Source: Neopestalotiopsis rosae | Taxonomy: Eukaryota; Ascomycota; Sordariomycetes; Amphisphaeriales; Sporocadaceae | DNA: 64,000 bases | Direction: 5' to 3' | Assembly (NCBI GenBank): GCA_023078685.1 | Contig: JALGAS010000002.1 | Span: 1 to 64,000, forward strand | In this document: piece after piece, positions 8,713 to 20,080 of the stretch | How positions within the stretch are numbered: position 1 is the stretch's first letter | Layout: each line of letters opens with the position of its first letter | The notes under the pieces: generated by a model | What the model was told of the DNA's origin: nothing | Databases searched by the model: none | What the model saw: only the letters and a program-made list of their open reading frames with translations | Position numbers and translations under genes: made by a program

Positions 8713-10440
8713 ATGGTGTATCAAAAACTCGCTGCCGCCAATCCATCCCTTCCACACCTGAAAAGAAGCGAGAATGGCATCCAACTCATTGTCAAGGGCA
8801 AGCCCTTTCTCATGCTCTCTGGCGAACTTCACAATTCCTCTCTCAGCTCGGCCAAATTCATGTCTGAGGTATGGCCAGCCATGAAGGCGCAATCCATCAA
8901 CACGCTCGTGGGTTCCGTCTCATGGGAAATGATTGAGCCAGAGGAGGGCAAGTTTGACTTTTCGGAACTGGACGAGGTTCTCAAGGGTGCCCGCCAACAT
9001 TCCATGCATCTGGTGCTGCTGTGGTTTGGAACGTACAAGAATGGCATTTCCACATACGTTCCTGGTTGGGTAAAAAAGGACGTCAAACGATTCCCTCGAG
9101 TGCACGTGTTGGAAGCAGGTGGCGTCAAGCGTACAGTGGAAATGTTGTCTCCATTGTCTGAGAATTGCTGCACGGCCGATTCAAAAGCATTTGCCGCGCT
9201 CATGAGCCATCTGAAAAAAGTTGACTCGGAGGACAATACAGTGGTCATGGTGCAGGTCGAAAACGAGACTGGCCTCTTGGGCGACTCGAGAGACCGCTCC
9301 CGCATCGCTGAAGAAGCATTCAAGCAGCCAGTCCCAAAACCCCTTCTCAAGTACTTGACCACAACGGAATTGCACCCTCGGTTCAAGGAACGATTCGCAG
9401 ATAAACTTGGAGAAGTCAAGGACATTGAAACTCGATCCTATACATGGGAAGATGTATTTGGCGCTGGCATTCCAGCAAATGAAGCCTTCATGGCCCACCA
9501 CATTTCAACCTATGTCGGCAAGGTCGCAGCTGCAGCCAAGGCCGTGTACGACATTCCTCTATACGCTAATACCTGGCTCAACTTTGATGACCCTTCTGCC
9601 CTTGACTTGACGGATCTCCCCATTGTCGTAGGTGGTGGTGCTGAAGCTGGCATTTATCCTTCTGGCGGCCCATGTCCTCATGTGCAGGACATTTGGCGAT
9701 GCAATGCGCCCGCACTCGACTTTTTGGCTCCAGATCTCTACTTTCACGGATACGAGGGCGTGTGTCAGGACTATACAGCCCACAATGACAACCCACTCTT
9801 TATTCCCGAGCAGCGACGTGACGAGAGCGGGTCCCGCCGGGTTTGGCTCGCCTATGCCACGTACGGGGCGTTGGGCACTTGTCCCTTTGGTATCGACACG
9901 GGTGCTGAGATTGTGGGACGCGAGTACAAGCTGCTGGATCAGACCAAAGACTACCTTCTCAACAGCCGCCCCGAGCAGCGCATGGGTTTCTTTTTCGACG
10001 ACCTGCCGGCTTCGGGACCGCCCAAGGGCCAAGAGAAATGGACCAAAGTCTTTGGTGATGTCGAGGTCATTATTGAAAGAGCTTTTGTGTTTGGCAAGGC
10101 AGGGCCTGGTGCTGGCATGGTGATTCAGCTCGGAGATGCCAAGTCTGCACGCTTTCTAGTCGTGGGCAGAGGTTTCAATATTCACTTCAAGAGTCAGGTC
10201 AAGGGCGCGACTTTTACAGGCATACTTGATGCACGTGAAAAGGAGTACGATGCCGAGACGAATTCTCTCAAGACTCTGCGCGTCTTTAATGGTGATGAGA
10301 CGAGAAGCGGTGAATTTCTCATTATGCCAAATGACGATCCCGACTATGGTGGATTTCCTATTGCCGTCACCATTCCAGCACGGACGTGTATTGCAGAAGT
10401 AGAGGCCTACTGGCTGTGCGAAGACGAGGAGGATCTCTAG
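8713..10440 (+). CDS. GH35-like glycoside hydrolase with DUF5597-type C-terminus (beta-galactosidase-like)
   Basis: A single exon encodes 575 aa. The ATG at 8713 sits in a good context (AACAAAATGG) and begins MVYQKLAAANPSLPHLKR; in-frame codons further upstream do not look conserved. The N-terminal two thirds is a TIM barrel of the GH35/GH42 superfamily, with the opening GKPFLMLSGELHNSS typical of GH35. The expected acid/base is E185 in QVENE and the nucleophile E366 in FIPEQ. The last 150 or so residues match the layout of the DUF5597 domain found in related fungal and bacterial enzymes. No signal peptide is visible, so it probably acts inside the cell on galactosides or related glycosides. 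The precise substrate cannot be read from the sequence. Confidence 0.88.
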   Translation: MVYQKLAAANPSLPHLKRSENGIQLIVKGKPFLMLSGELHNSSLSSAKFMSEVWPAMKAQSINTLVGSVSWEMIEPEEGKFDFSELDEVLKGARQHSMHLVLLWFGTYKNGISTYVPGWVKKDVKRFPRVHVLEAGGVKRTVEMLSPLSENCCTADSKAFAALMSHLKKVDSEDNTVVMVQVENETGLLGDSRDRSRIAEEAFKQPVPKPLLKYLTTTELHPRFKERFADKLGEVKDIETRSYTWEDVFGAGIPANEAFMAHHISTYVGKVAAAAKAVYDIPLYANTWLNFDDPSALDLTDLPIVVGGGAEAGIYPSGGPCPHVQDIWRCNAPALDFLAPDLYFHGYEGVCQDYTAHNDNPLFIPEQRRDESGSRRVWLAYATYGALGTCPFGIDTGAEIVGREYKLLDQTKDYLLNSRPEQRMGFFFDDLPASGPPKGQEKWTKVFGDVEVIIERAFVFGKAGPGAGMVIQLGDAKSARFLVVGRGFNIHFKSQVKGATFTGILDAREKEYDAETNSLKTLRVFNGDETRSGEFLIMPNDDPDYGGFPIAVTIPARTCIAEVEAYWLCEDEEDL

Positions 10441-10738
10441 AACAAGCACATGTAAAAAGGAATGGTCATGATAATGTAAACAATCAATTATATACTGCTC
10501 AAATGTCCCACAAAAGTGAATAAAACTCCGTTATCCAAAATGTATCGCGCTTGTTCAAGTCCATGGACGCAAAATATCGTACTCCCTGGCTCAAAAGGCC
10601 AGTATTATGCCATGGACATGCGCCATATCCATTTTTCGTTAACCTTCTTGATGCTGTCGCCGAGAATGCATTATATTATGTGATGTTTCCCTGGAAGAAA
10701 TCTCCATTTGGGAAAGTATACTTGTGTATGCGTGGGTC

Positions 10739-13700
10739 TTATAGTTGACCGGACAGTAGAGCTTCGGTAGCTATCACAAAGTTAGTATTGGGACAGTGAA
10801 AAGACGAGACAAAAACATACCATTGTTAATATATGCCCTTCTCGATTCGAGAGGCACATTGAAACGTCTCTCAAGCTCTTGCTTGATGCCCTTCTTGGTG
10901 ACAGTCATCAAATCGGCTGTGCGCAGAATCTCACGAATCTCGGCCAAGAGAGCATCGTCACTTGGCACGCCAGACAAGTTGGCCATTTCCATTTCTTGCG
11001 GGTTGTGGAAGAACTGTGAGCCACCATATTGACTCATGCGGTTGCCCATCATCTCAGACGGCGCGAGTGACATGCGAGACATGTGTCCGGCGCCCATGTT
11101 GTAAGGAGGAATGAGACCGTGCGTGGAGCCATTGCGGCTACCAGCGTAAAACTCCGTGACAGCAGCACCTTGCTTGGTAGCGTAGCTGTAACCAGAAACC
11201 TCGGAGCGGGTGTCGTCGTGGGCAGTCTGGGCATCCCAGAGCTCGGCCTGGTACTCCTCCCACTTCTTGCGGGGAATAGAGGCCGGGTCGAATTTGCCCT
11301 CGTCGGTGACCACAACCTTCTTGCCTCGTTCGCCAGCAACAACACGGGTGTTACCCCAGTTGAAGTCGTCCATGTGCCAAAAGGCATACAGCGGCAGACC
11401 AAAGGAGAAGACGGGAATAGCCAGAATGTACAAAATCATCCATCCAATCATTTCCCACTTTCGGCGGAAGATGAAGATAAGAGCCTGCAGACCATAAATG
11501 GCACCAAGCATGATGAAAGCTGTAAGTGGAATGACAGTTGACTCCGTAGCCACCTCGACAATCAGGTATACGATATAAGCAACCGTGACGGGTTGGACAA
11601 CGGTGGACATCAGATCGACAAAGACAATGAAACGCATACTGAAGCAGCAGAAACCGCAGAGCTGAGCCATGGGCATGAGCTCCATCAGATTGTGCACAGT
11701 AGAGTTGATCCATCGTCTACGCTGGGACAGGAAGACTTGCCAGGTGTCGGGCGCAATAGTCCAGGCGTGGGCACGGTTGATGTACTTTGTCTTGTACTTG
11801 CTGTGGAACTTGAGAAGAAGGGTCGTCAGGTATCGATCCTCACCCAAGTGGAGCAAGTTCTTCATGTGCAGAGTATCGACACGAATGGTGGCGTAGTTTT
11901 CGACGACTTCCTTGCTGACAAAGAGCGGCTTTCCAGTCTCGGCGGCACGAATGCGGTACATGGAGAAACAACCGGGCAAACAAGTGACACTACCAAACAA
12001 GCTTTCAAAGGCCTTGGCGAGATTGTGCGAGATGAAGTATTCGTAGACCTGAATCATGGTAATATATGATGCCTTGGCATTGGTCAGGGCAGTTTCACCA
12101 CAGCAAGCAATCAGTCTCGTATCGTCCAAAAAGGCGGCAACAAAGCGAGTAGCGGAATCGGGTGCGACAACAGTATCGGCATCGATTTGCAACATGAACT
12201 CGTAGAATGTCGGGTTGACGCCAATAATGTTGCGAATCTGGTGGTAAATCTCAAGCTCCAGAGGACTCATGGCCAGATTGTAGTGGACGCGGTTGAGGAA
12301 ACGCATAATGATCATCTGTGAGTCACGCTTGCCACGGTTACCAGGACGCGAGACCTCGGACGGCTTTCCGACCTTGACGACGACGAGGAAGGGAACAATG
12401 TGACCTTGGACTTCGTACAAGCCAGAGTAGACCTTGCCCATGTTGTGCTGTTTGAGACCTTCACCGAGCGATTCAAAGCTGAGAGGTTCGGGGTCGACAG
12501 TCTCGGAGACACCCAAAATGTCCAGCACGATGCGAGGTGTAGGTCGATCGTTGCCTTGACCAATAATCATACCGTCGCAGACAACGACGAGCAGCTTGCG
12601 CTTGTCATCATAGTGCATACGTGCGGCAGAGTCAATGGCACGACGAAGAGAATCCTCGTCTTCTGTATAAGCCGGAATCTGACACATGATGAATTTGTCC
12701 AGGTTCTCTGGCATGTTCTTGCCACCAAACTGGAGAGCAGCAAAGAACTTGAAACCAATGATACAGCAGAGAAGGATGGAAATGGCCAAGACGAGGTAGC
12801 TGGCAAAAAGACAGCGAGCAGAGTTTCTCGTGTCGACGTCTCCAACATAGAACAAGTTGTCGAGACAAAGCTGTTGGCGTTTGCGTTCATCCGTGTCAAG
12901 ATCCAGTGCGTCCCAAAGCTTGGTGATATCGGTACCCGACTTCAATTGGAAGAGAGAGACGACGAGATCATCCATGAAGCTCAAGAGAGATGAATCACTC
13001 GAAGCATTGACGCCTGTTGGGGTCTGGAGGCTGACACTACCACGAATGTAGTCAGTCATATCGTAGACGCGGCTGTTGAGCATAGCAATGTAATTGCTCT
13101 TGCCGGCCAGTGTAGAGACGTATTGCGCAGAGTAACCAATGTTGCCCTTTTTGTAACTGGCCTTGAGCTCAACCATCTTTTCGTAGAACCAGTCAGGTTG
13201 ATAGAGGTCAGTGTTGTAGCGAAAGTCGTGGTACTGTGCGTAATAGTTCGTGCTGTTGCCAAAACTGACCGACGGATCAATCGAGCCAGTAGTGCCTTGA
13301 CACAAGGCAGAGATTTGTACCGGGAACAAGTCGCTGGCATCCGTACCGGCGTATTGAGTAATGGTCTTCTCAGTAATGTACGGAGGGTAATGCGAGGGAA
13401 GATAGGCATCAAGATCAAAGACCTGACCGCGGATTGCGACATAGGAGCCGTCTGAACCAGTCTTGCCATTGTAAGACGACAATTCTTCTGTACTAAAGAC
13501 GTATTGCTTGGGGCAGATGAGCATGGGAAAGATGACAATGAAGAAAACGGCCACCAAGCAACTGAACCAAATGATGATGTTGATGGCAAGCTTTTCTCTC
13601 CAGGCCATGCGCACATCCTTTCGAGGCATGCCGCACCATCGAATGAGAAAGTCTGGAATGAACCAAGTCAGGAGGAAGGTAGTAAAGACCCAGCGCTTTC

Positions 13701-16387
13701 GGCTTGGGCTGTCCCTGAATTCTTCGACTTCGACGAGCGACTTTTCGTTACCGCGCTCTGCCATTTGTTCTCTAGTGTCGAGGTTCTTGAACATGTCACC
13801 AGCTCCAAAAGCCGAGACTCCAGCGTCGGAGCGAGCATCGCTGTCGCCGCCAAAGTAACCGCTCCTCTCCTTGTTGGGCAAAAGTGGTGTGTTTCCAGTG
13901 GAGAAGAGTCGCTCCTTGGAGGCACCAAATGCACCAGGCGAAGGGGTCAAGCCATCGCCAGCGTCCGAAGGGTATCGGCCAGAGGCAGAGTGGCCCTCAA
14001 GCTGAGCAACCTCCATCCAGCATCTCTCACTGAGGAAGACACCAGTGGATCCAATCTGGACTTCATTGCTGGGCCATTGTCTGTCGTGCACCACCATTTC
14101 GACCTTTTCCCGCTCGCTGCCAACCAGAATGGTGTCGGCATCTGCGAGACCCAGAAACTCTCCAAAGGGAAGGAACAAACTAAAGTCGGCGGACCGAAGA
14201 CGTTGGCTGATCTCGGCAATTCCAAAGGTCTGCACCTGTGTCCGTACGCACTTGCTGTCGAATTGATTTGCGATTCGTCGGTCGTTTGGCTTGAGACAAA
14301 AGACGAAATATGCGTTGGTGTTTGGTGCGGCAATGGACTGCTTCACATTGTCTATCGAGGCGAGGAACTGACCAGAAGCGCCCTGCTCAGATGCGCGGGT
14401 GCTCTTCTTGGAATCAGAACCTCTACCTTCGTGGCGGGACTCGGTATCGCTGCCAAAATCGTCGACTGAGCTCTGCTTCATGCGGTTCGCGCGAGCAGCC
14501 CTTCCTCCCTTGCGGGACATGACACTGGGCTGTCTCATGGGCTTGGAGCTCACGGATGCCTGCATGACGGTGGACTTTTCCTTGGGATGCATGACAGTCT
14601 GGAGAGCTTCCTGGCCAAAGAGTCGGACGACAAATTCATTCTTGCTAGAGTTGACCAGGTTCATCAAATCACCGGAAATGACCTCGCCATTCTCTTCGAC
14701 GAGCCCCTTGATGGGGTACTCGACTTCACCAGCAAAGTGTCTGACGGTAAAGGCTGCTGCAGTGTTTTCTGTGAAAAAGTTGCTACCTGGCAGCTTGGCC
14801 TGGGCGGAACCGACGAGAATGGCAGGGTTCTTGCCGTCGAATCGCTTACGGCAACTCTCGAGGAACTGCAGATCGGTGCGATGCCGTCTGGTTTGGTCGT
14901 CCAAGATGCTCAACAATCCATTGCCGGGCTTCAAGAGACACTTGACGGCATCCGAATTGTCGAAATAGCTGGTTGCAGCGACAGAGACTTCTTCAGTGTC
15001 GAGCAAGTCGGCCTTGCGATCGAAAAAGTTTTGCAGAGTAAAGTTGTACAGCGATTCGACAGCCGCATTGTTCAGAAGCTGGTCAAGAGCGTTGCCGGTC
15101 GAGGATTGCTGGGAGAAACCGGGGAAATCCACAATGGAAATCGTGTTGGAGATGGACTCTTCAGGAGCACAAATCTTTTGGTTAATGGTCTCAATAACAT
15201 AGGCAACCAAGAGAGAGTAGAGTGTGCGGGCAAGTTCGTCGGCATTTGCCCGAGCTCCCTTGGGATCAAGCATGACCGTCACTCTCTCGCGGTGGATCAT
15301 CTTGGTCTTGTAACCCATGGTGCTCTGCAGGTCGGCCGAGCTCACTCCCAAGAAAGCTGCAATGATTCCCAAAACATCCCTGTTCTTGGCAGCAGTGACC
15401 ATTTGGCCACCCTCGTGGGAGAAACCACCACTATCGTCGGCTGTCGGGGTAGTGTCCGAGGTCGTTTCGAATTCGAGCTGACCAATGTGCAGAATACACG
15501 CAAGAATCTGGCAGATTTCGGCAATCTCACTTCGGGGAAACTCGAGCTTTCGCAGAGCATTCTTGAAGAGTTGGAATCCCTCGGCATCGTTGATACCAAC
15601 CTTGAGCTGCGTGGGGTGACCCAAGTACTTCCATCGCCTCTGCCCGGCAGCATCGCGTGGCGTGTCAATACCAAGATGTGACTTTTCCGCATCGCTCGTT
15701 CCAGCAAGCAGGTAGTAGAGAACATGGAAATTTCTCTCTCCTGTCGGGACCTCGGCAATTCTGCTTCTTTCCAAACGATGATCCAAGAGCTTGGCACCAA
15801 TCAAAAGGGGATTGGTCGTTGATGCCGTATCGTATTGTAGCTCGTAAAAAAGACCCGATTTGGAAGCGGTATGCGTGGTGGCAGTCTTGGTCGTCGTGAG
15901 GGTATCGAAGACGTAGGCAGCGAGGGAAGCCTTTGCAGACAGTGGCGTCGAGGATTTGTTGAGAAGTGCAGTCAAGAGATGGCTTCGAATCGTCGTCTTT
16001 CCGGATCCCGATTCACCACTGAATTCAAGTCAGAATAATGATCAAGAGCATTTCTCAGAACCTTTTTAAAAGTACGACTTACAGAAAGATGATTGCCTGG
16101 TTCTCAGACCGGTGTCCAAGCCGAATGTACGACCTGTCGGCCATGTCTTCGGCGCCGGCCATGGCGCTACCTTCCTTGCCGCCATCGACACCCTTTGTCG
16201 ACGATGTATAGGTGTTTAGAGACACCAATGCGTGTGATGACAGCCGAGCAGTCGGAATGTTGACATGGAAGCGGCTGGCGAGGTGCGCCGTGATGTGAGT
16301 ATCCGACTGGAGATGTGCTGGCAGCGAAGGCAACGAGGGCTGCGTGTGGGCTCCTCCGTTGGATCCCATTGGGATGTTGAGGGCCAT
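10739..16387 (-). CDS. csmA: Class V chitin synthase with N-terminal myosin motor-like domain
   Basis: Three exons (16083-16387, 10821-16018, 10739-10770) encode 1844 aa; introns are 64 bp and 50 bp (GTATGT, TACTAAC, TAG). The first intron falls just before the myosin P-loop GESGSGKT (residues 103-110). DFPGF, the switch II region, lies near residue 397, so the motor-like domain keeps ATP-binding motifs. A cytochrome b5-like segment ([11 protein letters not shown]) is near 967. Transmembrane helices precede the glycosyltransferase family 2 core with [12 protein letters not shown] (about 1212), the QIDADT metal site (about 1377) and the product-binding QRRRW (about 1530). A DEK_C-like domain ends the protein; it is completed only by the small last exon. 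It polymerises UDP-GlcNAc into chitin at growing tips and septa. It lies head to head with the class VII gene. Confidence 0.96.
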
Positions 16388-17575
16388 GATGGCTAAACCG
16401 CCAGAGATGGCGCTTCCCAGAGACCCTTTTTCCAGTCAACAGAGTCAAAGAGGGGCGTCTTGAAAGGCGAGGTTGACTAAATGGTGCGTTGAAGAGTGCA
16501 AGGCTCTCTATGAAACTCCCCTGAGTTGTAGAATGGCGGCTGAATGGGGGTGTAAGTCGGTTCTGAGCGAGTGTATGCAGAGTATCAAAGGATTAAGGTT
16601 GCTACTACAGAACGAATGTGTGTATAGTCGGACAACAGATATGAAGAGAGAAACAAGAAAATTAACGACTGTGAGAAGATCACCGCCCACAACGCTGCTT
16701 TTCCCGAATAACTAAACTGCTTTCCAACACGGACAGATAGGATTCTGGAAGCAAGCTGTGCATGTCGAGGCGTGCTGACTCTGTAATGTTTTCTTCGGGT
16801 GCAGTGCAGTGCTTTGCCTGCTCTCTGTCTGATCTGAGAACCCACGGCCGGCGCAACAGACCTGAAGCGCAGGCGGGTCGCAGGATACGATGTACCTCGT
16901 CTTGATTGGCACTAATGTACGACGCTACCTTACCTAGCAAGTACCCATCTCAATGGCCATATGCAAAACTGAGCGCTGGGATCCCCGAATTAGTGGACTT
17001 TCCACTATCCCCTCCGGTGAATCAATCTTTCGAGAAAATGAGATTGGTCTCCATGATCTGTCTTTCCGATACATAATATCTGCTCTGGCCACGCGAAATC
17101 CTACGGGACCTGCCAGATCAACATCAATCCATTATCCAATCGAGCGGAACCAAGATCTGGAAAGTGGACGAGAGAATGGCAAAGTGAGAAAAATCTTGCA
17201 ATCCGGATTCGTTACGTACAATTGTTTACATTGCAACCAGCAGGCGGGTCTCGCCGTTGGCTGCAAGCTCTGAAAATGATACCTCCTGTAGGCTGTACCC
17301 AAGGGTAGGTACCTAGCCGGGACCTCCAGATCACTCCGTATTGATCCCCAAAAAAGAAACTCGAGAGCCGCTAGTAAAGACCGATTGGTCTCGGCCCCTT
17401 GTCCTAAGGCAGGTAGTTCAACCCAGTTCGTAGTGGCCAGCGACGTAGTACGGCGCCTGTCAGGGGGAAGGTCGTAATAATTGGGCATTCGGTAGATTTT
17501 TCCTTTTGACTAGTACCAATTGAATGCTCAATTTTGGCCATTTCTGGGTTTCTTCAATATTCCGCTGATGGAATC

Positions 17576-17591
17576 AATAATAATAATAATT
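17576..17591 (+). repeat. (AAT)n microsatellite
   Basis: Five consecutive AAT units lie in the divergent chitin synthase promoter region. It is a short simple repeat with no assigned role. Confidence 0.8.
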
Positions 17592-19597
17592 CAATGATGA
17601 GGCACAGTTTGATTGTTGATTTCGTTCCATTGCGATCGCGAGCAGGAATTGACTGGGTTTTTGCTGCCTGCGTTGCGCACATGTGCATACTGTATCTGCT
17701 CTAGACAGACACTCACATATGTGCTACGAAAAATAAAGCAGCCTTTGGCGAGTCGAGCACATGCGCTGCACGCGCTGCTTTCGGCCGGCTGCAATTGCTG
17801 CGGCTGCTGTGACCAGCCCTATGTTCAGTTTTTGGTTGGTTGGTTATTGCATAGGGGCTGGTGCTATTGACTGATGTCTGCTCAGCTTTCATCGGAGCAA
17901 CGAGAGGTTCCGGCGTTGTCAGCTTACACGACCGACGAGTCCTCTTGATGAGCTGGTCGACGTGTGTAAAGCTAGTTGACCATGCATCTTTTGATATTGT
18001 CATCAATTGATCTCTCGAGTTGTGTTGTAGATTTTGTACACGACAAGGGAACGTGACATTGATGAACCAACAATTTTTTTCTTCGGTCCTTGGATGGTGG
18101 CGGAGCACGCGGGTGTATCGTATCAGGTCTTCACTGATGATCAATTAGCGGATATCGATCACGATTCTTTTATTTTCCTAACGCCTTTTTCCCACTCAGC
18201 TGGGATAGAGGCGGGCACCATAAATCCATTCTGGCTAAAAATACTGTCGGCCGATGAGACAGTTCAACACCACCAGAAAAGAGGCTGTTCTCAGGCTGAG
18301 GTACATGCGCTTCGCGGTTGTCGTGTAATAAACGGTCATATTATACGGAAGGAATCAAGAAAAAGCGTGCTCAACTCTTGCCGACGCTCCACGCGTCGCC
18401 CATCCACGAGCATCCACGCCTTCACTGCATGGTTACGCAACCTGGGGATTTTTTCTACCGTTAGAGTTTGTAAAGTCTATTTCAACTTAATATCTAGTTT
18501 GCAGTGGCACCAGAGTCTGAGGATCCTCGTGGTTGGAACCCATTTGTGCAACATGGCAAAAAAGATACATGCACAAATTCCCGAGGTGCATTTTTCTTCA
18601 CATGGCTGCATTGTATAAACCAAATCATACCAAGAGCCTCTCCCACCATGAGCGATATACGTCACGAAACAGCCACCCCGTTCCATGACAAAACCATAAT
18701 GGGATAGAACAGCTGTCAGACATATGCTACTGGTGATGGACTCGGCAGATCAGGCTGATGGCTTGCCAATGTCAAGAACTTGATGGCCTCTTCTTGTCAA
18801 GGGCAAACGCGCTTGGGTTTCGATCGTATTAGCCAGTGCTCCGCCATCTTCGTGACGGCTTCGACCGTGTGGCAGCGACGGTTTAGTCTTCTCAGACGAC
18901 TCCAGTACACACGAGCTTTTTCAATGCCTTTGGGTGGCCTCATTCCACAATTTAAGGGGGCCAGTTTCTTGGGAGGCTAAGACTAGACCTCAATCGGGCA
19001 GGGTTCCTCGGCCTGCTCCAAGCTGTGCTGCCAGTCCTTTTCCTTCGCTTCTTTGCTGACCAGCAAGGCCAGCCAGTGACCCCAGCACGGCATCGGATGT
19101 TCAGATCATCTGGGTCTTTCCAGGGTGGGCAGGGCAGGGCAGGGCTCCATTTCGCCGCTTCGTATTCCCTGAATTACGGGCCCTCCTCATGCACAACTCC
19201 AGTCAACAAAGACGGGCTTTTTGGTCTCCATTGCAAGCAAGCAGGCCAGCCAGCCAACAGCCAAGCAGGGCATGGAGGAGTGGCATGGTAGGACTGGTGA
19301 CTGGGTCTCACGCGGTTCAGAGCAGCGCCAATGATTCTTGCCAATCCTCTGAGCAACAGAGACCAGAGAGATGCTGGTGCCGCACCACTCCCCGGACAAA
19401 CAGAACCAGATCGACACCATCCTTAGCCGGTCCAGCACCTTAATATCTTTATGCAAAAATAGCCTTTCCGGACTGGCGCAAATGCGCGACTTGTCTCTTC
19501 CGCCCGCCGGACATTCTGCTGCTGCCCTGAACCAGTAACATACGCTGGCTGGTGATCTTTTTTCGGACTGCTCTGCTACCATAGGGGACGTTGCCTT

Positions 19598-19611
19598 GCA
19601 CACACACACAC
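19598..19611 (+). repeat. (CA)n microsatellite
   Basis: A run of seven CA units lies about 480 bp upstream of the class VII chitin synthase start. It is a simple repeat, possibly in the promoter. Confidence 0.7.
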
Positions 19612-20080
19612 ATACAGCTTCCCTTTCATCATCGTCATTCAAGGGAAGTTGTTTGGAAAAACCTTCTCTGTTTTCCTTTGATACACTGTTTGCACGTTTC
19701 TAGCCTGCTCACTCGCTTTGGCGGCTTATTATACTATCGTTTTTTCTTAATACATTCTCCCAAAGCTCTTGTAAGATTCGGCATAGTAGCGGCATCTTTG
19801 CATCCCGGAGTGTTGCCCTGCGAACAAGAAGATTACACTCCTCCTTGGTGAACTTTCATCCTGCATACCAGCATCTTGAAAGCAGACACACTCGTTGGCT
19901 TGAACATCATCTATTCCCAAAAACTTACGCATGCCATTCAGCGTCAATTGACGTTTGACACACGCTTCTTGCCGCTGCCCATCACTCGTGGTGTCGAACT
20001 AAAACCTCCACAGTTTACTTGAGTAGCCCAAATCATCGTGATTGTCCGCAAGGACAACGCGAGTCGACGATTAACACAAA

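Larger units (their letters stand above)
16388..20080. other. Shared divergent intergenic region of the two chitin synthases
   Basis: This 3.7 kb stretch separates two start codons that point away from each other, so it holds both promoters and 5' UTRs. Frames of up to 194 codons occur (18034-18618 plus) but have no ATG start, domain or splice continuity. Visible simple sequence includes (AAT)n at 17576-17591, GGGCA repeats near 19126-19145 and a CA run near 19598-19611. A seven-codon upstream frame (19931-19951) lies in the likely leader of the class VII gene. Confidence 0.6.

Noticed and set aside
13504..14469. 321-codon plus-strand frame, and the frame at 14587-15681
   Set aside because: Both are antisense shadows of the class V chitin synthase, which has clear domains and splice sites.
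18034..18618. 194-codon plus-strand frame in the chitin synthase promoter region
   Set aside because: It opens with a non-ATG codon, has no domain or signal, and its composition is like the surrounding non-coding DNA.
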